Shown here in pieces: positions 36,565-44,597 of a stretch of 64,000 nucleotides of DNA. This stretch comes from Lentimicrobium sp. (GTDB lineage Bacteria > Bacteroidota > Bacteroidia > Bacteroidales > Lentimicrobiaceae). Below the pieces are notes generated by a model. The model ran no database searches. It was not told where the DNA came from and worked only from the letters and a program-made list of their open reading frames with translations. A program made the translations under genes and the position numbers. The stretch is taken from contig JAHYJC010000003.1 in NCBI GenBank assembly GCA_019429275.1, positions 1 to 64,000 on the forward strand. Reading direction: 5' to 3'. Numbering within the stretch: position 1 is the stretch's first letter; each line of letters starts with the position of its first letter.

Positions 36565-37496
36565 TTAAGGGTTTTCAGGTATTCTATGATTTCGGCTATG
36601 TCGGCATCATTAAGCTGCTGTTTGTAAGAAATCATCATTCCTTTGGTATATCCTTTAACCACATCACTGTCGGGTTCATAAATTGAACGTGTAATGTATT
36701 CATCATCAACAACAATTTCCCTTTCTCTGCCATCCGTATTTACTACGACTGTATGCCCGTAAATTCCCTTAAATGTGGGTCCGATAAGTTTTGATCCATC
36801 TGCTGAGTGGCAGGCCAGGCATCCGTTTGTCTGAACTATTTGTCTGCCCCTAACGCCCGGAATTTTTGCAGCCTCCTTCTGCAGTGTTGTGTCGGCCATT
36901 CTGGCATACCAAACATCAAATTCAGGCTGGGGAAGTACTTTAACTTCTGTAAACATATAGGAATGGGAAAGGCCGCAATATTCAGTGCAGAATAGTTCAT
37001 AATTCCCTGCTTTCTGGGCAATAAACCACATTTTATTGGTCTTTCCGGGCACCATATCTTCTTTTACCCTGAAAGCAGGGATGTAAAGGCTATGGATAAC
37101 ATCCAGAGAAATGAGATCAAGTGCTACTGCTTTATCAAGCGGAACATAAAGTGTATCCGTTTTAATGCCGTTCTCATATTCAAACAGCCATGACCACATC
37201 CGGGCATTAGCCCTTATTTTCATGGCATTCTCTGGCGCGTTTCTCATGGGTGAGTAGCCTGCCCATCCGTAAAAAAACATAACGAGCACCAGAATAGTAG
37301 GAATAACAGTCCATACAACTTCCAGGGTATTGCTGCCGTGAATCTGGGTGGCAACCGGGTTGCGCTTTTTATTATATCGGTAAACAAACCAAAGCATGGT
37401 TAATGTTATACCCACCAGAAATATTACTGAAATGCCTATGACAACAACAAATGCAGTATCGGTTGCTGAAACAAAATTTGAAGCTCCTGAGTACAT
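36561..37496 (-). CDS. ctaC: Cytochrome c oxidase subunit II with fused cytochrome c (caa3 type)
   Basis: A 311-residue protein: two N-terminal membrane helices, a periplasmic cupredoxin domain with CuA ligands (VIHSLYIP and CTEYCGLSHSYM near 168-179), then a cytochrome c domain with CLACH near 226-230 and a candidate distal Met in KGMMISY. This fusion defines caa3-type oxidases. It accepts electrons from the ACIII cytochrome. The order is unusual: ctaC follows ctaD-E-F rather than preceding ctaD, and overlaps ctaB by 4 bp. Confidence 0.95.
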   Translation of the reverse strand: MYSGASNFVSATDTAFVVVIGISVIFLVGITLTMLWFVYRYNKKRNPVATQIHGSNTLEVVWTVIPTILVLVMFFYGWAGYSPMRNAPENAMKIRANARMWSWLFEYENGIKTDTLYVPLDKAVALDLISLDVIHSLYIPAFRVKEDMVPGKTNKMWFIAQKAGNYELFCTEYCGLSHSYMFTEVKVLPQPEFDVWYARMADTTLQKEAAKIPGVRGRQIVQTNGCLACHSADGSKLIGPTFKGIYGHTVVVNTDGREREIVVDDEYITRSIYEPDSDVVKGYTKGMMISYKQQLNDADIAEIIEYLKTLK

Positions 37497-37504
37497 AATT
37501 GCTC

Positions 37505-37789
37505 CTATCTGTAAAGGTAATCAAAAAAGGTAACTACAATAACTGCTGCAAAAATTGCCACCACAATTGCCACCATAATTCCGTATATTTTCTGGTCAAA
37601 TCTGAGGTGCATAAAATAAAGAAGTACAATTGCTCCTTTTATGGAGGCAATGATCATCGCAGCAGTTGTATTATATGGGCCCATCTCAACGCTGGTAATT
37701 AAAACAGTAATTACCGTGAGGACTATTAATCCCAATAAAACCATGATATGTGATTTATAGGGACTGATATGAATTTTTTCGTCGCTCAT
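37505..37789 (-). CDS. ctaF: Cytochrome c oxidase subunit IV
   Basis: A 94-residue protein with three hydrophobic segments (IMVLLGLIVLTVITVLI, ...AAMIIASIKGAIVLLYFMHL) typical of CtaF/CyoD-type subunit IV, including the KGAIVLLYFMHLRF motif. It lies between ctaE and ctaC at spacings of 12 and 8 bp. Confidence 0.88.
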   Translation of the reverse strand: MSDEKIHISPYKSHIMVLLGLIVLTVITVLITSVEMGPYNTTAAMIIASIKGAIVLLYFMHLRFDQKIYGIMVAIVVAIFAAVIVVTFFDYLYR

Positions 37790-37801
37790 AACTCTTAAGT
37801 T

Positions 37802-38425
37802 TTAGTGAATCAGGTAGAACAAAGGGAACAGGAAAATCCAGATAAGGTCAACAAGGTGCCAGTATAGGCCGCTGTTTTCGAGCAGGGCATACTTTCCGCT
37901 GTTGACTGCTCCTGTTTTGACTTTTACTAAAGTAATTCCCAGAAGTATCATTCCAATGAGGATATGAACCCCGTGCAAACCGGTCATAAAGAAATAGAGG
38001 CTAAAAAACAGCATGTCGCCGTTGCTGAGGTTTTTCATCAGTTCAGAGCCAGGGTACATACCATGCTCAAATTTACCGCCCCATTCAAAATACTTGTTTA
38101 TCAAAAAAACCAGGGCAAGAAGAAGGGTAATTCCCAGCATGGCCAAAGTTATTTTTCTGTCGTTCTTTTGCATGGCCGTTATTGAAATGGCTACTGTAGC
38201 ACTACTCACCAGAAGAATGATGGTGTTGATGAATCCCATGGTGATGCTCAACTCTTCGTGTGCAAGTTCAAAGGCAACCGGATTTTTGAACCGGTAAACC
38301 GAGTATACAATAAAGAGTCCGCCAAAAAGGAGAATTTCGGTGAATATAAACAGCCACATTCCTAATTTGGCGGCTGTATCGTCGCGATGCAGATCAGCGT
38401 GCTGGTGGGTGGTTATCGTTTCCAT
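37802..38425 (-). CDS. ctaE: Cytochrome c oxidase subunit III
   Basis: A 207-residue protein with five hydrophobic segments. Landmarks are KLGMWLFIFTEILLFGGLF near 20-38, FFMTGLHGVHILIGMILLG near 144-162, and ENSGLYWHLVDLIWIFLFPL near 183-202. These fit heme-copper oxidase subunit III. It lies 12 bp downstream of ctaD. Confidence 0.95.
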   Translation of the reverse strand: METITTHQHADLHRDDTAAKLGMWLFIFTEILLFGGLFIVYSVYRFKNPVAFELAHEELSITMGFINTIILLVSSATVAISITAMQKNDRKITLAMLGITLLLALVFLINKYFEWGGKFEHGMYPGSELMKNLSNGDMLFFSLYFFMTGLHGVHILIGMILLGITLVKVKTGAVNSGKYALLENSGLYWHLVDLIWIFLFPLFYLIH

Positions 38426-38437
38426 GATTTCCTGAAT

Positions 38438-40045
38438 TTAATATTCGTAAGGTCCGTGGTCCACCACCGGAATTTCTTCGAAATTTTCAACTATCGGAGG
38501 CGATGCTATGGTCCATTCCAGAGTTTTTCCATCCCATGGGTCATTTACCTCTTTTCCGGTTCCTCTTCTGGCTCTGACCAGATTAATTATTACAATCAGC
38601 AGTCCGGTGGCCATTATCCATGAACCAATCGTCGAAAGAATATTTGCATTATGAAACATTGGCAGATAATCATAATAACGCCTTGGCATCCCTATCATTC
38701 CCAGGTAGAACATCGGGAAATAAAGCAGGTTAAAGCCAACAAAGAAAATAAATAGTCCAAGGTTGGCGATTTTTGGGTTATACACTTTTGCAAACATCTT
38801 GGGATACCAGTAGTGCAGAGCCGCAAAGAAAGCAAATCCTGTGCCTCCAAATACTATGTAATGGAAGTGGGCGACCACAAATGCGGTATCATGAACATGA
38901 ATGTCGGTTGCCAGCGAGCCGAGCACCAGACCTGAAAAACCTCCGATCATAAATACGAAAATAAAACAGATTGCCCACAGGAATGGAGTTTTTATATTGA
39001 TTGAGCCTTTATAAAGTGTTGCTGTCCAGTTAAATACTTTAATGGCCGAAGGAATGGCAACCAAAAAAGTAAGCAGCGAGAATACCCATCGTGAGGTCGA
39101 ACTCATTCCTGATGTAAACATATGATGTCCCCAGACAAAATAGCCGACAAAAGCAATTGCCATACTTGAGATGACAATGGCGGTATAGCCGAATATGGTT
39201 TTGCGGGCAAAAGTGGGAATGATTTCGGTAATGGCTCCCATGGCAGGCAGTATCATGATATAAACTGCCGGGTGAGAGTATATCCAGAAAAGGTGTTGGT
39301 AAAGAATCGGATCTCCGCCAATCGCCGGATCAAAGAACCCAATTCCCAGAAGACGTTCTGCGATGACCATCAGGAAGGTGATTCCAACAATCGGGGTTGC
39401 CAGCAACTGAATCCAGCCAGTTCCGTAAAGTGCCCAGGCAAACAGGGGCATCCTGAGCCATCCCATGCCGGGTGCGCGAAGGCGGTGCATGGTAACAATA
39501 AAATTAAGACCGGTAAGAATGGATGAGAAACCTAATATAAATGCTCCGGTAACTGCAGCCACCACATTGGTTTGTGTTTTGAGGCTGTATGGGGCATAAA
39601 ACGTCCATCCTGTATCAGGGGGGCCATCACCCATAAACTGTGAGGTCAGTACTACGATTGCTCCAATGATGTAAAGGTACCAGCTCATCAGGTTCAGGCG
39701 AGGAAAGGATACGTCTTTGGCACCAATCAGGATCGGTAAAAAGAAATTCCCATAAACAGCCGCTACGCCGGGTATGACAAATAGAAATATCATGGTCAGC
39801 CCGTGTAGGGTAAACAATCCGTTATAGACCTGGGCACCCATGATCTGCTCACCCGGTGAAATGAGTTCAAGCTTCATAAGTATTCCCATCACCACTCCGG
39901 CGAGAAAGAATACCATCATCGAATAGAAATACAACAGTCCTATCCGTTTGTGGTCGGTGGTTGTCAGCCAGCCCGCCAGCCCTTTGTACTTACCCCGGTA
40001 TTCCAGGTAATTGGGCAGGTATTTATGTTCAGTTTGTTCTTCCAT
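38438..40045 (-). CDS. ctaD: Cytochrome c oxidase subunit I (type A2 heme-copper oxidase)
   Basis: A 535-residue membrane protein with 12 or more helices. The heme-copper centre motifs are present: TLHGLTMIF near 73-81, WIYSHPAVYIMILP near 250-263, WGHHMFTSGM near 303-312, and VAHFHYIVFGG near 388-398. The D-channel glutamate of mitochondrial-type enzymes (HPEVY) is replaced here by the YSHPAVY version, the type A2 signature known from Rhodothermus-like caa3 oxidases. It reduces O2 to water while pumping protons. Position right after sco suggests coordinated CuB/CuA loading. Confidence 0.96.
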   Translation of the reverse strand: MEEQTEHKYLPNYLEYRGKYKGLAGWLTTTDHKRIGLLYFYSMMVFFLAGVVMGILMKLELISPGEQIMGAQVYNGLFTLHGLTMIFLFVIPGVAAVYGNFFLPILIGAKDVSFPRLNLMSWYLYIIGAIVVLTSQFMGDGPPDTGWTFYAPYSLKTQTNVVAAVTGAFILGFSSILTGLNFIVTMHRLRAPGMGWLRMPLFAWALYGTGWIQLLATPIVGITFLMVIAERLLGIGFFDPAIGGDPILYQHLFWIYSHPAVYIMILPAMGAITEIIPTFARKTIFGYTAIVISSMAIAFVGYFVWGHHMFTSGMSSTSRWVFSLLTFLVAIPSAIKVFNWTATLYKGSINIKTPFLWAICFIFVFMIGGFSGLVLGSLATDIHVHDTAFVVAHFHYIVFGGTGFAFFAALHYWYPKMFAKVYNPKIANLGLFIFFVGFNLLYFPMFYLGMIGMPRRYYDYLPMFHNANILSTIGSWIMATGLLIVIINLVRARRGTGKEVNDPWDGKTLEWTIASPPIVENFEEIPVVDHGPYEY

Positions 40046-40047
40046 TA

Positions 40048-40875
40048 TTATTGTTCTTTGTTTATGTTTACTTTTTTTCGTGGTTTAATTACCAGAATCA
40101 GAAATATAACCAGTGCAATGAATATGATTATTGTGCCGGCAACTTTGGTTACATTGAGAACATATTGTTGTCCTGCCGGATCGTAGGTGTAACAAAACTG
40201 TAATACTTTGTAAATGGTAGGCCCGCTTTTGCCCTGCGATGCCTCAACCAGGGCAAGTTTAAATTCGAAAGGCAGAAAGTAGGTTCCCTGAAGATAGCGT
40301 GTTATTTTGCCATCAGGGCTAATCATGATGATGACTGCAGAATGCATAAAATCATTACCTGCTTTTTGATACCTGAAACCAGTGGCTTCAGTTCCCAATA
40401 CAATATTTGCGCTATCGGCAGTATAAAACTGCCAGCCAGATTCATCAACCGGTTTATCTATCAGTCCCAGATAATTTTCCCGCTTTTTAATGGCCAGGTC
40501 ACTTCCTTCTCTTGGATCGAAACTAACGGTAATCACCTGAAAATCTTTCCCAAGCACCAGGTCTGTCTTGCCGATCACTTCAGCAACACTGGTCATTAGC
40601 GGACTGCAAATTCCCGGGCACCGGTAGTAGACCCACATCAATACTGTTGGCTTGTCAATCAGACTTTTCAGATTTTGCGGCTGATCGTTTACATCTATAA
40701 TGGTCAAATTTTCGGGTATATATTCATCGAGGTGCTCAATAATTCCGATTTTGAGCTCATATGATTTGATATCCTTAAGCGCTTCGATGGGTTGAGCAAT
40801 AGAGGCCCATCCGATACCCATCAGCAATAGAAAAATTCCCGGTTTTTTTTTCATCTTTTTAAGAATTATCTGCAT
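40048..40875 (-). CDS. SCO1/SenC-type copper chaperone
   Basis: A 275-residue membrane-anchored thioredoxin-like protein. A signal or anchor helix is followed by the copper motif CPGIC near residues 92-96 and the conserved histidine in FMHSAVIIMIS near 177. A C-terminal membrane helix (IIIFIALVIFLILVI) is an extra feature of Bacteroidota Sco proteins. It delivers copper to CuA of subunit II. It lies 2 bp from ctaD and 17 bp from actF. An internal start seven codons on (40854) is possible. Confidence 0.9.
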   Translation of the reverse strand: MQIILKKMKKKPGIFLLLMGIGWASIAQPIEALKDIKSYELKIGIIEHLDEYIPENLTIIDVNDQPQNLKSLIDKPTVLMWVYYRCPGICSPLMTSVAEVIGKTDLVLGKDFQVITVSFDPREGSDLAIKKRENYLGLIDKPVDESGWQFYTADSANIVLGTEATGFRYQKAGNDFMHSAVIIMISPDGKITRYLQGTYFLPFEFKLALVEASQGKSGPTIYKVLQFCYTYDPAGQQYVLNVTKVAGTIIIFIALVIFLILVIKPRKKVNINKEQ

Positions 40876-40892
40876 ATTATTTTTTTATGATT

Positions 40893-42056
40893 TCAATGCA
40901 AATGATGATGCAAGCTTTCATCAAGGTAGGGGTGATTCTCAGGAATCAGCTTAGCAGCGGTTAATGCTTTGGCAAATATAAGAAGGAACAGGCCGGTAAA
41001 ACCAACAAAGAATCCGATTTCAATAATTCCGAAAACCGGATGGTGCATAACTCCCGGGAAAATCTGATCATAAAGATCAAGATATTGTCCTGCTATGAGT
41101 AGAATTACCACAGCCTTTACTACTTGGATATTTTTATTTAACACCTGCGGAAGAAGCAACACAAATGGTAAAAACCAGTTGATAAAAAAGTTGACGTAGA
41201 AAACAACCTTAAATCCTCCATTCCAGCGATGTGCAAAATATTCGGTTTCTTCGGGGATGTTTCCGTACCAGATAAGCATGAATTGTGAGAATGCAAAATA
41301 TCCCCACACAATGCTCAACATAAAAATATACCTTGAAAAATCCAACAGGTGACTCTTATTCAACTCTTTGTAATAGCCTCTTTCATGCAACATGATTACC
41401 ACAAGCACAACAGTTGCAGTTCCATGGAAAAAAGCAGCAACGAAATTTTTAAGCGAAAATAAGGTACTGAACCAGTGGACATCAATTGACATGATCCAGT
41501 CGAAAGTAGCAAATGAGAAGGTTATGGCAAGGATAAAGATGAATATCTTTGAATAGAGTTCACTTTTTTCAAAAAACAACCTGCCACCGATTTTATCTTC
41601 ATTCAGCGATGCATTTCGGATCAAACGCGTCATATACACCCAGGCGATAAAGAAAATCACCATTCTGATGAAAAAGAACGGGATATTGAGGTAGGGCGAT
41701 TTGTGCCGGATTATTGGATCTGTGGCAAGTGCATCCTCATGCGTCCAGTGGTATAATGAGTGCATTCCGAAAAAGAGCAGCAACATTAGAATTCCGGCAT
41801 AAGGAATATATGACATCATGGCTTCGGGCACCCGTTTAAACATTGCTGACCATCCAGATTGTGAAATATATTGAAGTGCTATAAAAAAGCTGGCACCTAT
41901 GGCAATGGAGAGGAACATGTAGTTGTTGAGCAAAAAATTGGCCCAGGCACGGGTGGGATCGGCCACAAAACCATAGGCTATGATGACTATACCTACCGCC
42001 ATCATGGCAAAGGTAACATACTGAAAGCCTTTTGTTAATGTAATTTTATTATCCAT
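40893..42056 (-). CDS. actF: Alternative complex III subunit ActF
   Basis: A 387-residue polytopic membrane protein with about ten hydrophobic segments and no cofactor motifs. This fits ActF, a quinol-binding-type membrane subunit related to ActC and the NrfD family. Features include SIDVHWFSTLFSL near 198-210 and LPENHPYLDE-like polar C-terminus. It lies 10 bp downstream of actE and upstream of sco. Confidence 0.9.
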   Translation of the reverse strand: MDNKITLTKGFQYVTFAMMAVGIVIIAYGFVADPTRAWANFLLNNYMFLSIAIGASFFIALQYISQSGWSAMFKRVPEAMMSYIPYAGILMLLLFFGMHSLYHWTHEDALATDPIIRHKSPYLNIPFFFIRMVIFFIAWVYMTRLIRNASLNEDKIGGRLFFEKSELYSKIFIFILAITFSFATFDWIMSIDVHWFSTLFSLKNFVAAFFHGTATVVLVVIMLHERGYYKELNKSHLLDFSRYIFMLSIVWGYFAFSQFMLIWYGNIPEETEYFAHRWNGGFKVVFYVNFFINWFLPFVLLLPQVLNKNIQVVKAVVILLIAGQYLDLYDQIFPGVMHHPVFGIIEIGFFVGFTGLFLLIFAKALTAAKLIPENHPYLDESLHHHLH

Positions 42057-42066
42057 CTCAGTTCCT

Positions 42067-42645
42067 CTATTTTAAGGTGTTGGCTTGCAATTCTTGTTTC
42101 ACAAACATGGCGATGCGCCACCTGTCGTCGGGCCTGATCATTTGCCCATGGGCGCCCATTACCTGATAACCGGCAGTAATTACGTGAAAAATATCGGCTT
42201 CCGGTGCTGAAAGCATTTTTTCAGAAAGCAGTGATGCCGGTTTTATCGCATATCGTTTACTGGTAAATAAATGTCCGTTGCCATCGCCTGTCTCACCATG
42301 ACAGTTTTTGCAGAAGATGTTGTACTTTTCTTTGCCTGCTATGATATTTTCGGCAGTTTTTTCAAGTGGATTTGAAAATATAGCAGCAGCAAGCGCTCTG
42401 CTTTCCAGTGAGTTATCGTAAGGATATGGTATAATCTCACGGGGTATGGTATTCTCGGCGGGCAGACGCATGGTTGACCCATCTTCGAAATTTGAATTCG
42501 GTGCATAGGTCTCTGCGGCAAGCGAATGCGCCATATCGGGAAAATACTCATAGCCTTTGTCGTTTCGTGAACGGTCGCATGAACTTCCAATCAGCAGCAA
42601 ACATAAGGCCGCAGGTATTAAACGGTTTATTTGTTTTTGTGTCAT
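42067..42645 (-). CDS. actE: Alternative complex III monoheme cytochrome c (ActE)
   Basis: A 192-residue lipoprotein (signal ending GSSC near residue 23) with one cytochrome c domain containing CKNCH near 111-115 and GAHGQMIRP, the probable distal methionine region. In ACIII this subunit passes electrons from ActA onward. It lies 7 bp after actD. The predicted lipid anchor would hold it at the outer face of the inner membrane. Confidence 0.9.
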   Translation of the reverse strand: MTQKQINRLIPAALCLLLIGSSCDRSRNDKGYEYFPDMAHSLAAETYAPNSNFEDGSTMRLPAENTIPREIIPYPYDNSLESRALAAAIFSNPLEKTAENIIAGKEKYNIFCKNCHGETGDGNGHLFTSKRYAIKPASLLSEKMLSAPEADIFHVITAGYQVMGAHGQMIRPDDRWRIAMFVKQELQANTLK

Positions 42646-42652
42646 ATGCTGC

Positions 42653-43180
42653 TTAGATTTGTGGTTCTAACTCTTTTTCATAAACTTCAACGGCACCTTT
42701 GCTACGCAGGATGCTTTCAATATTTCCTTCGCCCTTAGCAAGTTCCGATTTGTCGAAGATCAAGACAAATTTATCATCGGTAGATCGCACATCCGGAAGG
42801 ATGTAGGCTTTGCCGGGATAAATTTTAGCCCTCCACGAAAAGGTAAATAAACTGGCCAAAGTAACCGTGAGTATGGTAATAACAATGGTAACCACAATAA
42901 ACGAGGGAAATGCATTGGTGGGTTTTCCACCGTAATTAACCGGCCAGTCAATAACTGCGGTGTAATACATAAAAGCCAGTACGCCGGCCGCACCCAGAAA
43001 TCCGTAAATGAAGGCTGCAAGCGTGAACCTGGTTTTATGGCCCATGGCTTCAATAACTTCATGAACAGGGTAGGGAGTGTAGACTTCCCCTATTTTGAAA
43101 CCCTTGCCTTTGGCCTCGATCAATGCTGCCATTAGGGTGTCCTCGTCATCAAAAACCCCAATGATGTGATTCTTATTCAT
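42653..43180 (-). CDS. actD: Alternative complex III subunit ActD (DUF3341)
   Basis: A 175-residue protein with an N-terminal soluble part (IGVFDDEDTLMAALIEAK near 5-23, YTPYPVHEVIEAMG near 36-49) and two membrane helices in the middle. These are the hallmarks of DUF3341/ActD, which caps the membrane part of ACIII on the cytoplasmic side. It overlaps actC by 8 bp. Confidence 0.92.
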   Translation of the reverse strand: MNKNHIIGVFDDEDTLMAALIEAKGKGFKIGEVYTPYPVHEVIEAMGHKTRFTLAAFIYGFLGAAGVLAFMYYTAVIDWPVNYGGKPTNAFPSFIVVTIVITILTVTLASLFTFSWRAKIYPGKAYILPDVRSTDDKFVLIFDKSELAKGEGNIESILRSKGAVEVYEKELEPQI

Positions 43181-44558
43181 GGCTCGCGTTGGTTTTTTCG
43201 TTCTTGTTTAAACTTGTGACTTTGAGTATGCTTTTTACCTCGCTGATGGCGATCATCGGAATATACTTAAAGAAGAGCAATACGCCGGCAACAAACATTC
43301 CGAGGGTGCCTATGTAAATTCCAATCTCCACCCAGGTGGGTGAGTAGGTTACCCAGCTTGAAGGCAGATAATCCTTCGAAAGTGATGTAATAAGAATATT
43401 GAACCTTTCATACCACATACCCACGTTGATGAGCAGTGAAATGATAAAAGCAATGGTGAGATTCTGACGTACTTTTTTAAACCAGAAAAGCTGGGGAATG
43501 AATGCATTGCAAACCACCATGGCCCAGAACTGGAAAGTATAATCACCGGTGATACGGTTTTTGAAAAAAGTAAACATTTCATATTGACTTCCTGAATACC
43601 AAGCCATAAAAATCTCAGTGGAATAAGCAGTACCCATGATCAGCGAAATAAATATCAGAATTTTGGCAATGGCATTCAGATGCGAGTCAGTAACGTAATC
43701 CTGGAATTTGTATATTTTCCTGATGATGATCATAAGTGTCATTACCATGGCAAAGCCCGAGAATATTGCTCCCACTACAAAGTAGGGAGGGAACACTGTG
43801 GTATGCCATCCGGGTATAACCGAAACAGCAAAGTCGGTAGATACAATAGAATGCACCGAAACAACCAGCACCGCAGCAATGCCTCCAAGCACGTAGCTTA
43901 AGGCTTCATAGCGCAGCCACTCCCTGGATGAGCCGGTCCAGCCAAAGGCAAAGAAACCATATACGGCCTTTTTGATCTTCGATGTCGTTTTATCGCGGAT
44001 AGTAGCAAAATCAGGAACCATTCCAAAATACCAGAATGATGCAGAAATAAGCAGATAAGCTGAAATTGCGATGAAATCCCAGAACAGGGGTGAGTTAAAA
44101 TTCACCCACAGCGAACCGCGCGTGTTTGGATAAGGAAAAATGAAAAAAGCCAGCCAAACCCTGCCCATGTGCAATGCTGGGAAAAGAGCCGCGCAACCCA
44201 CAGCTACCACAGTCATGGCTTCAGCGGCACGGTTGATGGATGTTCTCCATTTCTGCCTGAGAATAAGCAGGAATATTGAAAATGCTGTTCCGGCATGGCC
44301 AATACCAATCCACCACACAAAATTGATGATTTCCCATCCCCAGCCAACAGAATTATTTACACCCCAGGTGCCGATGCCTTCAGAAACGGTCTTGTATATG
44401 GCAATTACCCCGATAAGTGTTGCCAGCATACTCACTCCGAACACGGCTTTCCACCAAGTTGGAATGGGCTGGTCAATAGGGGCAATGATATCGCTGCTTA
44501 TCTGGCGATAGTTTTTATCTCCCAGAATCAACGGTCCTCTCACTTCGGTTTTATACAT
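43173..44558 (-). CDS. actC: Alternative complex III integral membrane subunit ActC (NrfD/PsrC-like)
   Basis: A 461-residue membrane protein with ten hydrophobic segments in the NrfD/PsrC pattern. It includes INFVWWIGIGHAGTAFSIFL near 79-98 and TEIFMAWYSGSQYEMF near 316-331. In ACIII this subunit contributes the quinol site and possible proton path next to the ActB Fe-S clusters. It lies 39 bp after actB. Confidence 0.93.
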   Translation of the reverse strand: MYKTEVRGPLILGDKNYRQISSDIIAPIDQPIPTWWKAVFGVSMLATLIGVIAIYKTVSEGIGTWGVNNSVGWGWEIINFVWWIGIGHAGTAFSIFLLILRQKWRTSINRAAEAMTVVAVGCAALFPALHMGRVWLAFFIFPYPNTRGSLWVNFNSPLFWDFIAISAYLLISASFWYFGMVPDFATIRDKTTSKIKKAVYGFFAFGWTGSSREWLRYEALSYVLGGIAAVLVVSVHSIVSTDFAVSVIPGWHTTVFPPYFVVGAIFSGFAMVMTLMIIIRKIYKFQDYVTDSHLNAIAKILIFISLIMGTAYSTEIFMAWYSGSQYEMFTFFKNRITGDYTFQFWAMVVCNAFIPQLFWFKKVRQNLTIAFIISLLINVGMWYERFNILITSLSKDYLPSSWVTYSPTWVEIGIYIGTLGMFVAGVLLFFKYIPMIAISEVKSILKVTSLNKNEKTNASHE

Positions 44559-44597
44559 AAAAGCTCTCGTTTATGCGTTTAAAAGTTCTAAGTATTA